Assembly: GCF_014200495.1 (NCBI RefSeq)
Contig: NZ_JACHBY010000001.1
Location: 1-64,000 of the forward strand
DNA length: 64,000 nt
Reading direction: 5' to 3'
From: Mucilaginibacter geliditolerans
Lineage (GTDB): Bacteria; Bacteroidota; Bacteroidia; Sphingobacteriales; Sphingobacteriaceae
A model generated the notes under the pieces. That model worked only from the letters and a program-made list of their open reading frames with translations, was not told where the DNA came from and did no database searches. The translations under genes were made by a program, and so were the position numbers. The stretch's first letter is position 1. Each line of letters starts with the position of its first letter. Shown here piece after piece: positions 27,361-36,292 of this stretch.

Positions 27361-28389
27361 ATGAAAAAGAAAATCATACAAAGCTTGAAGATTTCAGCCG
27401 GCCTATTAGTTGTTGTATTTACAGTGCACACATTGTTCGCATTTAAATCATCACCGCCTAAAAAGCATATTCATTTTGACAAAATACTGGGGGCCGATAT
27501 TTCTTTTCTGCCTCAGTTGGAAGCCGAGGGGCATAAGTTTTATGATAATGGCACTCAAAAGGACGCTATACAGATACTTGAAGATCATGGATTTAACTAT
27601 GTAAGGCTGCGTATATTTAATAATCCGGCCGCTGATAGCGGATACTCTAAAAAAGGGTTCTGCGATCTGGAAAACACAAAGAAAATGGCGCTGCGTATTA
27701 AAGCTGCAGGTATGGGCTTTTTACTGGATTTTCATTACAGTGATAACTGGGCCGATCCGGGAAAACAGCATAAACCCGCTGCTTGGAGATCGGCAAATTA
27801 CCAGCAATTGCAGGACTCACTGCGCGCCTTCACAAAAAATACACTGCTGGCGTTAAAACAACAAGGAACCCTGCCCGATATGGTACAGGTTGGTAATGAA
27901 ATAAGCCATGGTATGTTATGGCCCGATGCAAGTCTGAAACACCTGGATACCCTGGCTGCTTTTTTAAAAGCGGGTGTGCAGGGGGTAAAAGATGTAGACA
28001 AGTCGATTAAAATAATGCTGCACATTGCCTGTGGTGGTGAAAATGGCGAATCGAGGTATTTTTTAGATAATATGTTAAAGCGCGACGTAAAATTTGATAT
28101 CATAGGAGAGTCCTATTACCCTGAATGGCATGGGCCGACGGATAGTTTAAGCAGAAATCTTACAGATTTAAATCAGCGTTATAAACAAGATGTTATTGTT
28201 GTTGAATATTCGCAGCACAAGCAGGCTGTAAATGATATTGAGTTCTCCCTGCCGGGGAATAAGATGAAAGGTACTTTTATATGGGAGCCAATCAATTACG
28301 GCGAGGCGGCATTTGATCATAGCGGTAATGCCAATGAGTATATGAAAACCTATTCAGAGATCAGCAAAAAGTATAACATCACTCAGTAG
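27361..28389 (+). CDS. second GH53 endo-beta-1,4-galactanase (342 aa)
   Basis: A GH53 paralogue of the preceding gene with a different export signal: an N-terminal hydrophobic segment (KISAGLLVVVFTVHTLFAF) and no lipobox, so it is periplasmic or membrane-anchored. Family motifs include YVRLRIFNNPA, FLLDFHYSDNWADPGKQHK, the acid/base Glu in VQVGNEISHGMLW (about 180) and the likely nucleophile Glu in VVVEYSQHK (about 282). The last differs from the more usual CE.G form in the first gene. It probably trims imported galacto-oligosaccharides, dividing labour with the lipoprotein paralogue. It lies 63 bases after the first. Confidence 0.92.
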   Translation: MKKKIIQSLKISAGLLVVVFTVHTLFAFKSSPPKKHIHFDKILGADISFLPQLEAEGHKFYDNGTQKDAIQILEDHGFNYVRLRIFNNPAADSGYSKKGFCDLENTKKMALRIKAAGMGFLLDFHYSDNWADPGKQHKPAAWRSANYQQLQDSLRAFTKNTLLALKQQGTLPDMVQVGNEISHGMLWPDASLKHLDTLAAFLKAGVQGVKDVDKSIKIMLHIACGGENGESRYFLDNMLKRDVKFDIIGESYYPEWHGPTDSLSRNLTDLNQRYKQDVIVVEYSQHKQAVNDIEFSLPGNKMKGTFIWEPINYGEAAFDHSGNANEYMKTYSEISKKYNITQ

Positions 28390-28472
28390 TGTTTTTTGCC
28401 TGATAAATTTCAACTAAATTGTTAATGGTGCCATTGCCAAACGGCAATGAATCTGTTGTTTAATTCTTATAA

Positions 28473-30845
28473 ATGAAAAAATATCCATTTTACTTTTTGC
28501 TTATAATTGCCAGTATATTACAAGCTAAAGCTCAAACAAATCTTCCTTCGGTTAAAAATTTTAATGCTGATTGGGCGTTTGTAAAAGATATAGATACGGT
28601 TAATTGTGGGCAGGTTTTAAGCAATGCTCAAACAGCTAATATTAATTGGGAAAAAGTATCATTACCCCATACACCCAATATTGAACCTGTAAATAAAATT
28701 AAAGAACAATGGCAGGGAACGTGTTTTTACCGTAAGTTTTTTACAATTCCTGCTGAAAGTAGTGGTAAACATATCGCTATTCAGTTTGATGCCGCTATGC
28801 ACGAAGCGGATATCTATTTAAATGGTAAACATATCTACAAACATGTTGGCGGCTTTCTGCCATTTTATATTGATATATCCAATATTGTAAAAATCGGTCA
28901 ACAGAATTGTATCCTGGTAAAACTAAATAACCAGGATAATCCCGTTATACCACCCGGAAAAGCAATAAAGGATTTAGATTTTAATTACTATGGCGGTATT
29001 TATCGCAATGCATGGTTAATTACAACCAATAAACTGTACATAAACAATGCTGTACAAGCTAATCGCATAGCCGGGGGTGGCATACTTATCCATGATGAGG
29101 ATGTAAGTGCAGCAAGTGCAAAAGTTATTGTTAAAACTGATGTGAACAATGACTATAAGCAAGGTAAAAAGGTATGGATAAAAGCTACCTTATTCACTAA
29201 GGATGGCAAAGTAGTGGCAACTTCAACATCCACTCAACAATTAATTGAAGCCGGCAATTACGGAACGTTTACACAAACGCTTACAATTACCAACCCTCAA
29301 TTATGGTCGCCAGCCCAACCCAATCTATATAATATTAAAATACAGGTATATCAAAACACTAAACAGGTTGATGAAACAAGTCTGAAAACAGGTATTAAAA
29401 CGGTTGTTTTTGCAGCCAATGGATTTTATATAAACGGAACAAAGCTAAATATTGTAGGTACCAATCGCCACCAGGAATACCCATACATTGGCTATGCTTT
29501 ATCAGATAATGCGCAATACCGTGATGCCTGGAAGATAAAAAATGCAGGGTTTAATTTTGTAAGATGTTCTCACTACCCACCTTCACCAGCCTTTTTAGAT
29601 GCCTGTGATGAGTTGGGCATAATGGTAATGGATGCCATACCCGGCTGGCAGTTTTTTGGCAACAATGAGTTCCAGAAAAATAGTTTTCAAAATATCCGCG
29701 ATATGATCCATCGTGATCGTAATCATGCTGCTATTGTTTTATGGGAAGCCTCGTTAAATGAAACCAGCATGAGTAAGGATTATATGGATACGGCAAATAA
29801 GATTGTACATACGGAGCTTCCTTTTAAAAATGTTTTTAGCTCGGGCTGGATGGATTATGCTTTTGATGTGTTTAATCCTGCCCGCCAGCATTTAAAAGCG
29901 CCTGATTACTTTAAAAAATACAATCACCCCAAACCGCTGTTGCTTGCAGAATATGGAGATTGGGAATATTACGCGCAAAATGCCGGATTTAACCAAAAGG
30001 AATATGCAGGTCTAAAAAGTGAAGAACGCAGTTCAAGGCAATTGAGAACTGATGGGCAGCAACGAATGTTACAACAGGCATTAAATTTTCAGGAATCACA
30101 TAATGATAATTTATATGGCCCGGGTGTTGGTGATGCTAATTGGCTGATGTTTGATTACAAAAGAGGATATGCAGAAGATCTGGAAACATCCGGTATAATG
30201 GATGTCTTCAGGCTGCCTAAATTTAGCTTCTATTTTTACCAGAGCCAATACCAATCAAATACAGATGCAAATGGATTTGGTAAGCCCATGGTTTTTATAG
30301 CTAATTATTGGAATGATCCCAGGCAAAAAACTGTAAAAGTATTTAGTAATTGCGACGAAGTAGAATTGTTTCTTAATGGTAAATCTCTCGGTATTCAGAA
30401 ACCGGATACAGATTTATTTTCCCGGAATTTGCTGCACGCGCCATTTACTTTCAATCCTGCTACATATATACCTGGCAAATTAACTGAAATTGGTTACATA
30501 AAAGGTAAAAAGGTTGCTGCCAATACCATATCAACACCAGGTAGCGCATTTAAGATAAATATTAAAGCAGATTTAAGTGGCAAAAATCTTGTTGCGGGAA
30601 AAAACGATATAATATTTATTTATGCCAGCATTACTGATAGCAAAGGCACAGTTATACCAGATGCCATTGATATGATAAGATTTTCAGTTAAAGGAAACGG
30701 TGAGCTTATTGGTAAGCAATCTATTAATGCTGAAGCCGGTATTGCCACCATATTACTTAAAGCCGGAGACAAACCCGGACCTATTAAAATTGAAGCTTCA
30801 TCTGGTAAATTAATTTCAGCAGAATTAGTGTATGTTACAAAATAA
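28473..30845 (+). CDS. GH2-family beta-galactosidase (790 aa), exported
   Basis: Signal peptide (ASILQAKAQ), then the GH2 domain series: sugar-binding jelly roll (about 25-190), Ig-like domain (about 190-305) and TIM barrel (about 305-590). The acid/base Glu lies in WEASLNETSM (about 430) and the nucleophile Glu in LLLAEYGDWE (about 495). A DUF4982-like and a further Ig-like domain follow to the end. It should release galactose from the non-reducing end of oligosaccharides made by the GH53 enzymes. It shares their strand and is 83 bases downstream, with a small hairpin at 28432-28449. Beta-galactosidase is inferred from context; GH2 also includes other exo-activities. Confidence 0.92.
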   Translation: MKKYPFYFLLIIASILQAKAQTNLPSVKNFNADWAFVKDIDTVNCGQVLSNAQTANINWEKVSLPHTPNIEPVNKIKEQWQGTCFYRKFFTIPAESSGKHIAIQFDAAMHEADIYLNGKHIYKHVGGFLPFYIDISNIVKIGQQNCILVKLNNQDNPVIPPGKAIKDLDFNYYGGIYRNAWLITTNKLYINNAVQANRIAGGGILIHDEDVSAASAKVIVKTDVNNDYKQGKKVWIKATLFTKDGKVVATSTSTQQLIEAGNYGTFTQTLTITNPQLWSPAQPNLYNIKIQVYQNTKQVDETSLKTGIKTVVFAANGFYINGTKLNIVGTNRHQEYPYIGYALSDNAQYRDAWKIKNAGFNFVRCSHYPPSPAFLDACDELGIMVMDAIPGWQFFGNNEFQKNSFQNIRDMIHRDRNHAAIVLWEASLNETSMSKDYMDTANKIVHTELPFKNVFSSGWMDYAFDVFNPARQHLKAPDYFKKYNHPKPLLLAEYGDWEYYAQNAGFNQKEYAGLKSEERSSRQLRTDGQQRMLQQALNFQESHNDNLYGPGVGDANWLMFDYKRGYAEDLETSGIMDVFRLPKFSFYFYQSQYQSNTDANGFGKPMVFIANYWNDPRQKTVKVFSNCDEVELFLNGKSLGIQKPDTDLFSRNLLHAPFTFNPATYIPGKLTEIGYIKGKKVAANTISTPGSAFKINIKADLSGKNLVAGKNDIIFIYASITDSKGTVIPDAIDMIRFSVKGNGELIGKQSINAEAGIATILLKAGDKPGPIKIEASSGKLISAELVYVTK

Positions 30846-30923
30846 TGGTAAATCCAATAATTGCATTATCTGTTTTTAATTGATGTGAACTCTTTGTCAA
30901 ATTTTAGATCGTCTCTATAGACT

Positions 30924-31862
30924 CTACCAAAACCCATTATTCTTCGCCCATGTTTCAAACAGCCTTGGCCATTCGTGTACCGCCGGCGGGCCTTTAGCAG
31001 CCATTCCCCAGCCATGCCCTCCGGATGGAAATAAATGCAATTCAGAAAGTACATTATAACTTTGAAGCGCAGCGTACATCAGCTTGCTATTCTCAACCGG
31101 CGAAATCGGGTCATCAATTGCCTGGGCCAAAAATGTTGGTGGCGTTTGCCCGTTAACATGCAGCTCAACAGAATATGCCTTTTGTTGCTCCCTGCCGGGA
31201 TGAGTACCTATAATTTCCCTCTCTGAATGTGTATGGTTATTTGGCGGCATCATAGTTATTACCGGATATATCAAAGCAGCAAAGTCCGGCTTTGCTGATA
31301 AACGGTCAATTTCATCCATAGGTGTATATAGCTGTTTATCTGGTTGGGTCTCCGTCATTCCAGCCAGGTGACCGCCTGCTGAAAAGCCTAAAATCCCAAC
31401 CTTGTGCTGATCATATCCAAAGCGGTGAGCCAGATGCCGGATCAATCGTATTGCACGTTGCCCGTCTTCAAATGGAACATTAGTTGTAGCCCAACCTTCA
31501 GTAGGTAAACGGTAAATCAACTCAAAAGCGGTTACACCTTTTGATTGCAGCCATTCAGCCGCCGGCCCGCTTTCTTTTCCCTCTTCTATATGTGCATATC
31601 CGCCACCGCTTATTACCAATATTGCAGTTCCGTTAGCGTGTTTGGGCAGGTGTACAATTAATCTCGGTTGTGAAACATTGGTATATGAGCCTTTATCTGA
31701 TACCCGCTCTGTCCCTTGCGGCCCCGGTCCATCCGGTGGAGTACTATGCCATAGAGGAATTTCTTCCATTCTGTTGGATGTTTGCGCTTTCGCCGAATGC
31801 GCCATCAGCGTGGTGGTGCCCAACAATATCATTATTAGTTGTACTTTGACTTGTGATTTCAT
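30924..31862 (-). CDS. exported alpha/beta-hydrolase, carbohydrate-esterase-like (312 aa)
   Basis: A signal peptide (to AHSAKAQ) precedes an alpha/beta-hydrolase fold of the BD-FAE / esterase-lipase type. The oxyanion-hole region is ILVISGGGYAHIEEGKESG, the nucleophile Ser is in GILGFSAGGHLAG (about 165), and the His is in FPSGGHGWG near the C-terminus. Related enzymes in PULs are acetyl- or feruloyl-esterases that strip decorations from polysaccharides. It converges on the GH2 gene and has its own transcription, but its position suggests it serves PUL 2. Substrate unproven. Confidence 0.85.
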   Translation of the reverse strand: MKSQVKVQLIMILLGTTTLMAHSAKAQTSNRMEEIPLWHSTPPDGPGPQGTERVSDKGSYTNVSQPRLIVHLPKHANGTAILVISGGGYAHIEEGKESGPAAEWLQSKGVTAFELIYRLPTEGWATTNVPFEDGQRAIRLIRHLAHRFGYDQHKVGILGFSAGGHLAGMTETQPDKQLYTPMDEIDRLSAKPDFAALIYPVITMMPPNNHTHSEREIIGTHPGREQQKAYSVELHVNGQTPPTFLAQAIDDPISPVENSKLMYAALQSYNVLSELHLFPSGGHGWGMAAKGPPAVHEWPRLFETWAKNNGFW

Positions 31863-32159
31863 ATCCGAATAAAGAAAATAGAGGGCGTTTTGTTGAGATG
31901 GTTTAAACCGATAGCATCAATTAAAATAAAGCATAGTTAATGAGGTTATTAGTTTTTTAAAAAGCTCAAAATTCCGTTGAAAACGGTAGGAGGGCATGAG
32001 AATGACCCTAAAAGGAAGTCGAATTCAGAAAAAGATGGGTGGGTGGATAGTTTGAACATAAATAGACCCGATTTAAAATTAGTATAAGATTTTGCTTGTA
32101 AATTCCGAACTCTTTTTTGAAGAAGGCTAACGGACTGCCTATCATTTTTTACATGCATA
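31863..32159. other. gene-free stretch upstream of the tRNA terminator
   Basis: About 300 bases between the esterase start and the tRNA-Lys terminator. The 74-aa minus frame at 31949-32173 runs through the terminator hairpin and is not credible. I see no promoter box with proper spacing and no repeat. Confidence 0.4.
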
Positions 32160-32196
32160 AAAAAAGGAAACACCCATGATAATGATGTTTCCTTTT
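32160..32196 (-). terminator. terminator of tRNA-Lys
   Basis: AAAAGGAAAC (32162-32171) and GTTTCCTTTT (32187-32196) form a 10-bp stem directly after the tRNA 3' end on the minus strand. T-rich sequence follows. Confidence 0.75.
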
Positions 32197-32197
32197 G

Positions 32198-32270
32198 TGA
32201 CCCGGGAGGGGTTCGAACCCTCGACCCACTGATTAAGAGTCAGTTGCTCTACCGGCTGAGCTACCGAGTC
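32198..32270 (-). tRNA. tRNA-Lys(CTT)
   Basis: The minus strand folds as a 73-nt cloverleaf: acceptor GACTCGG with CCGGGTC (one G-T pair), D-arm GCTC..GAGC, anticodon stem ACTGA/TCAGT with loop CTCTTAA (anticodon CTT), and T-arm GAGGGTTCGAACCCC. The discriminator base is A and CCA is not encoded. A terminator follows. Confidence 0.97.
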
Positions 32271-32326
32271 GTTTTTTTACGGGTTGCAAATATATAGCAA
32301 TTTATTAAAAAGGCTAATATATTTTA

Positions 32327-33145
32327 TCAATATGATGCCAAAACATTAAATCCGATGCCGAAGAGGCTTATTTTTTCCCAATTGGCCTGGCTTGTTTCCC
32401 TTGAGATTATGTTACCGCTTAATACACTAGCCGAAAACATGATGCCCTGACCATTACTATTTTCAATCGCTTCAAGGCTTACAAAAAATTTATCTTCAAC
32501 ATATATATGGTAAGGTTCAAGGTCGACAGTTATTTTTTCCTCATCTTTTTTTACCATAACAAAAATATTCTGGTGCTGTAAAATGGTATCCGGCTTGCCA
32601 TTTTTAACACTGTAAAAGTTAAGCCTTAACTTTACAGAGTCAGTTGTAGGATGAGCAAGTGATGTGTTAAATTGTTTAAGATGCGTGGGCGCCCTTTTTA
32701 TTTTGATAATTGCACCAATTTCGTTACCCAACAGGGTGCTTGTAAAACCAACATCAGTTGTTTTTGATTGGGTTGTGTTACCTAATATGCTTTCTTTTGG
32801 TTTGCGGCTATAAACTTTAACTTCTTTAAGCTGCCTGTTATCTGGTGATAACGAAATAACTTTAGTCCCGTTATAATTTCTGAGAAAATCGCTTATTAGA
32901 AATGCTTTGGAAACATAGCCTATCATTGAAATTTTCAGGCTATCAGCATTGTTATTATTAAGCGTAAGCTTAAAATAGCCATTATTGTCTGTTACAGTGC
33001 CGGTAGCTTTACCAATTAGGCCAATATTTACATATTGCAGCTTTTCATTGGTTTTGGCATCATTAATAATGCCGTCAATAACCTGCGCATGCGCGCATGC
33101 AAATTGTAACACACCTAGAACTGCAATAAATAATACTTTTTTCAA
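32327..33145 (-). CDS. exported protein with carboxypeptidase-regulatory-like domain (272 aa)
   Basis: Signal peptide (to CAHAQ), then a CarboxypepD_reg-like beta-sandwich (about 21-100: VIDGIINDAKTNEKLQYVNI, GTVTDNNGYFKLTL). A longer C-terminal region of unknown function follows, with EVKVYSRKPKES after it. The architecture resembles the N-terminal extension of SusC proteins but without plug or barrel. Such stand-alone proteins are common in Bacteroidota and poorly understood. The C-terminus ends in an aromatic residue after a beta-rich stretch. It lies 7 bases downstream of the ABC-F gene and may be co-transcribed with it. Confidence 0.75.
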   Translation of the reverse strand: MKKVLFIAVLGVLQFACAHAQVIDGIINDAKTNEKLQYVNIGLIGKATGTVTDNNGYFKLTLNNNNADSLKISMIGYVSKAFLISDFLRNYNGTKVISLSPDNRQLKEVKVYSRKPKESILGNTTQSKTTDVGFTSTLLGNEIGAIIKIKRAPTHLKQFNTSLAHPTTDSVKLRLNFYSVKNGKPDTILQHQNIFVMVKKDEEKITVDLEPYHIYVEDKFFVSLEAIENSNGQGIMFSASVLSGNIISRETSQANWEKISLFGIGFNVLASY

Positions 33146-33152
33146 GATTGAT

Positions 33153-34781
33153 CTAGGCTAGGGCGTATAACTCGTCTCTTTGTTTTTGTACGGCATCACT
33201 GTTAATGTACTCGTCATAATCCATCAGTTTATCAATATAACCGCCAGGGGTTAATTCAATAATACGATTGGCAACGGTTTCAACCAGTTCATGATCCCGT
33301 GAGGTGAATAGGATAGTGCCCCTGTAGTCTTTCATGCCGTTATTAAGTGCTGTGATCGATTCCAGGTCAAGGTGGTTGGTTGGTTCATCAAAAATCAACA
33401 AGTTGGCTTGTTGCAGCATCATACGGCTAAACATGCAGCGCATTTTTTCACCACCTGACAATACATTGCTCTTTTTCAATACTTCTTCGCCAGAGAACAG
33501 CATACGGCCTAAGAATCCGCGGATAAACTGGTCATCCTTTTCGCCCGGCGAATACTCGCGCAGCCAGTCGATCAGGTTTTCGTTCTTTCCTTTAAAGTAG
33601 TCCGTATTATCCATAGGGATATCAGCCATATTAATGGTAACGCCCCATTTAAATGTGCCTTTATCAGCAGTATCTCTGCCTGTTAAAATATCATAGAAGG
33701 CTGTAGTAGCTAAACTATTTTGTGAAATAACAGCAATCTTATCGCCCTTGTTTATGGTGAAACTGATATTGGCAAATAATAACTCACCATTAAGTGTTTT
33801 TGACAGATTTTCAACCTGTAATATCTGATCACCGGCTTCACGGCCCTGGTTATTGAATATAATGCCCGGGTATTTACGGTTTGATGGCTGTATTTCGTCC
33901 AAATTGATCTTATCCAAAGCTTTTTTACGACTGGTAGCTTGTTTTGATTTGGATGCATTCGCGCTAAACCTGCGGATAAATTCCTGCAATTCTTTAACCC
34001 GGTCCTCAGTCTTTTTATTCTGATCTGAACGTTGTTTTAATGCCAGCTGACTTGATTCATACCAGAATGAGTAGTTACCGGTATAAATGCTCATTTTTGA
34101 GAAGTCGATATCTACCACGTGGGTACAAACAGTATCTAAAAAGTGTCTGTCGTGCGATACTACCAGTACGATAGCCTCATAGCTTGCTAAAAAGTCTTCG
34201 AGCCAGCTTACGGTATGTATGTCAAGATCATTGGTAGGCTCATCCAGTAATAATATATCGGGATTGCCAAAAAGGGCCTGTGCTAATAAAACACGTACCT
34301 TTTGGGTATTATCCAGTTCTTTAACCAGTTTATAGTGATATTCTTCTTTGATACCTAAATTGCTCAGTAGGGTAGCGGCATTGCTTTCGGCGTTCCATCC
34401 ATCCATTTCAGCAAAAAGATTTTCAAGCTCACCGGCGCGTTCGCCATCGGCGTCTGTAAAATCTTCTTTCAGGTAGATGGCATCTTTTTCTTTCATTACG
34501 GCATACATTTCTTTATGCCCCATCATCACGGTTTCAAGTACCGAATACTCGTCAAAAGCGTAGTGGTTCTGGCTTAATACCGCCATACGTTCGCCGGGAG
34601 TAAAACTTACTGAGCCGCTGGTCGGATCAATTTCGCCTGAAAGTATTTTTAAGAAAGTTGATTTTCCCGCGCCATTAGCACCTATAATACCATAGCAGTT
34701 ACCCTGGGTAAATTTCAGGTTAACGTCTTCAAATAATGTTCGTTTGCCGTAGCGTAGGGATAGATTGGATACCGTTATCAT
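33153..34781 (-). CDS. ABC-F family translational ATPase, YbiT-like (542 aa)
   Basis: This soluble tandem-ATPase protein has no membrane domain. The start at 34781 (MITVSNLSLRYGKRTLF) is the conserved one, not 34844. NBD1 has an intact Walker A (GANGAGKST, 34-42) and LLLDEPTNDLD, but its signature is ELDNTQKVR instead of LSGGxK. NBD2 has a degenerate Walker A region (AVISQNSLATTAF), an intact signature (LSGGEKMR) and IFDEPTNHLD. The linker (about 240-310) is Lys-rich and helical, as in ABC-F proteins that enter the ribosomal E site. Only one composite ATP site looks catalytic. The pattern seems typical of one Bacteroidota subgroup, from memory. Confidence 0.9.
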   Translation of the reverse strand: MITVSNLSLRYGKRTLFEDVNLKFTQGNCYGIIGANGAGKSTFLKILSGEIDPTSGSVSFTPGERMAVLSQNHYAFDEYSVLETVMMGHKEMYAVMKEKDAIYLKEDFTDADGERAGELENLFAEMDGWNAESNAATLLSNLGIKEEYHYKLVKELDNTQKVRVLLAQALFGNPDILLLDEPTNDLDIHTVSWLEDFLASYEAIVLVVSHDRHFLDTVCTHVVDIDFSKMSIYTGNYSFWYESSQLALKQRSDQNKKTEDRVKELQEFIRRFSANASKSKQATSRKKALDKINLDEIQPSNRKYPGIIFNNQGREAGDQILQVENLSKTLNGELLFANISFTINKGDKIAVISQNSLATTAFYDILTGRDTADKGTFKWGVTINMADIPMDNTDYFKGKNENLIDWLREYSPGEKDDQFIRGFLGRMLFSGEEVLKKSNVLSGGEKMRCMFSRMMLQQANLLIFDEPTNHLDLESITALNNGMKDYRGTILFTSRDHELVETVANRIIELTPGGYIDKLMDYDEYINSDAVQKQRDELYALA

Positions 34782-35059
34782 GCTGCACCTTATATTTTGT
34801 GCAAAAATACGGTAAATTTTACAATTAAACCCTGTGGCTGGCATTATTGCTTATACAGCATAAAATGCCCGATATTTCCCCAATAATATTCCCATGAGGA
34901 GTAAGTGCCTCGTAAATATTACATTGTGTGAAGACTAAACAGGATTTTTTATCGTTAGCTGTAAGTAAAATTTAATAAAAATAGCCTCGTTGTGTATCTT
35001 TTGGAACAGACTTTGACTTATAATTATTAAACAATATAAACTTAGAGAAGAGCAAAGTT

Positions 35060-35149
35060 ATGGGAACACTAATTTTAGGCTTAATTATTATCAACGCATT
35101 TTTGGTAATAGCCCACGCCATTAATAAACAAAGAAAAGGTACTTACTAA
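35060..35149 (+). CDS. small single-helix membrane protein (29 aa)
   Basis: A 29-codon ORF with a hydrophobic helix (LILGLIIINAFLVIAHAI) and a basic tail (NKQRKG), a natural single-span topology. It has ATG and TAA ends and a purine-rich stretch (GAGAAGAGC) ahead of the start. It sits alone in the gap between the ABC-F gene and the SRPBCC gene. Function unknown; short hydrophobic proteins of this form are easily missed. Confidence 0.5.
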   Translation: MGTLILGLIIINAFLVIAHAINKQRKGTY

Positions 35150-35159
35150 GTATTGAATT

Positions 35160-35555
35160 TTAATTCAGTATGTTAAGCAAGTTTGCTGTTTCATCGTCAG
35201 CCAGTTTTTGTAACGGGCCCGATGCAACCATTTTCATCATCATATTTAAATCTGCAGCAATGGTGAAGTGTACTTCGGTATGATCTTCATTGCCGGATAA
35301 GACCCATTTAAGTTCAAGATCAAAAGGGGGCTTTTCAGCGGGGATTATTCTTATAGCTGTATCAGGAGTACGCTCTTCAATTTTCAGCGCCAGTTTTATC
35401 ATATTCCTGATAGTAAATCTTGCCTCATCCACAGTCGAGGACCAGTCTGAGATATCATCAGGCATTAATTGCTGATGGTTATTCATATCAGCCAAAAATT
35501 GATAAACAATATTTGTTGCTTTATTTATAGTAACGGTACTTTGGAAGGTAGACAT
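35160..35555 (-). CDS. SRPBCC-family protein (131 aa)
   Basis: A single START/SRPBCC (polyketide cyclase-like) fold: STVTINKATNIVYQFLADMN at the N-terminus, then central strands, and a long C-terminal helix with GPLQKLADDETANLLNIL. It is cytoplasmic, without signal peptide. This fold makes a hydrophobic pocket for lipids or small aromatics, and here the ligand is unknown. It is followed upstream by a palindromic repeat and pyrE on the same strand, so it may be transcribed with pyrE. Confidence 0.78.
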   Translation of the reverse strand: MSTFQSTVTINKATNIVYQFLADMNNHQQLMPDDISDWSSTVDEARFTIRNMIKLALKIEERTPDTAIRIIPAEKPPFDLELKWVLSGNEDHTEVHFTIAADLNMMMKMVASGPLQKLADDETANLLNILN

Positions 35556-35560
35556 ATTTT

Positions 35561-35650
35561 TCAGTTTGCAGTTAGCAGTTTTCAGTTGGCATTATAGAGT
35601 AGACGAAATCCGGCATATTGCACACTGCCTACTGTAAACTGCCAACTGAA
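35561..35650. repeat. intergenic palindromic repeat, GCAGTTTGCAGTT family
   Basis: TTCAGTTGGC (35581-35590) and GCCAACTGAA (35641-35650) are perfect inverted arms, and the left side carries the tandem words CAGTTTGCAGTTAGCAGTTTTCAG. A related element lies at 55617-55680. Such CAGTTxGCAGTT palindromes recur in Bacteroidota intergenic regions, from memory. Confidence 0.6.
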
Positions 35651-36292
35651 TTATCTTCCCCATTCAGATGGGTTTTCACGCCACTTTTTTAGCATATCAA
35701 CATCATCAGTACTAACATACTGGTGCTGTTCAGCATATTTTATTAAAGCGCTATAGTTTGATAATGTAACAAATGGACATTTTGCTTCATTAAAATTCTC
35801 TGTTGCTACATCAAATTGATAGGTGAATATAGCGGCAAGCCCGGCTACGTGGTAGCCTGCCTCGCGTAAAGCGGCAACAGCCTGTAAGCTGCTTTTGCCT
35901 GTTGATATCAGATCTTCAATTACTACAACTCTTTTACCGGTTACAACATCACCCTCAATAAGGCTGCCTGTGCCGTGTTCTTTTGCTTTTGAGCGTACAT
36001 AAATAAATGGTAAGCCTAACTCCTGGGCAATTAATACACCTTGAGGTATGCCTGCTGTAGCCACACCGGCAATACAGCCAACAGCGCCAAATTTTTCCTG
36101 GATCAGCTGTGTTAATTGCTGGCGGATGTAGGTGCGTACGGTTGGATGAGACAGTGTTATGCGATTATCACAATAAATTGGCGATTTCCAGCCTGATGCC
36201 CATGTAAATGGATTATTAGGTTGTAATTTAATTGCTTTAATTTGCAGCAGGAATTCGGCCACTTGCTGTTCGGCCTCACTATTATTAAACAT
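35651..36292 (-). CDS. pyrE: orotate phosphoribosyltransferase
   Basis: PyrE makes orotidine 5'-phosphate from orotate and PRPP in de novo pyrimidine synthesis. The cytoplasmic type-I PRTase (213 aa) shows FTWASGWKSPIYCDNR (about 29-44), the orotate loop with YVRSKAKEHGTGSLIEGDV (98-116), and the PRPP-binding motif VVVIEDLISTGKSS (122-135). Length and motifs are normal. Its ATG overlaps by two bases the ATG of the divergent NUDIX gene, so its promoter must lie inside that gene. Another pyrimidine-family gene, a dihydroorotase homologue, is at 42.7 kb. Confidence 0.96.
   Translation of the reverse strand: MFNNSEAEQQVAEFLLQIKAIKLQPNNPFTWASGWKSPIYCDNRITLSHPTVRTYIRQQLTQLIQEKFGAVGCIAGVATAGIPQGVLIAQELGLPFIYVRSKAKEHGTGSLIEGDVVTGKRVVVIEDLISTGKSSLQAVAALREAGYHVAGLAAIFTYQFDVATENFNEAKCPFVTLSNYSALIKYAEQHQYVSTDDVDMLKKWRENPSEWGR

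Noticed and set aside
31949..32173. 74-aa minus-strand ORF before tRNA-Lys
   Set aside because: Begins inside the tRNA terminator hairpin and lacks any recognisable feature.
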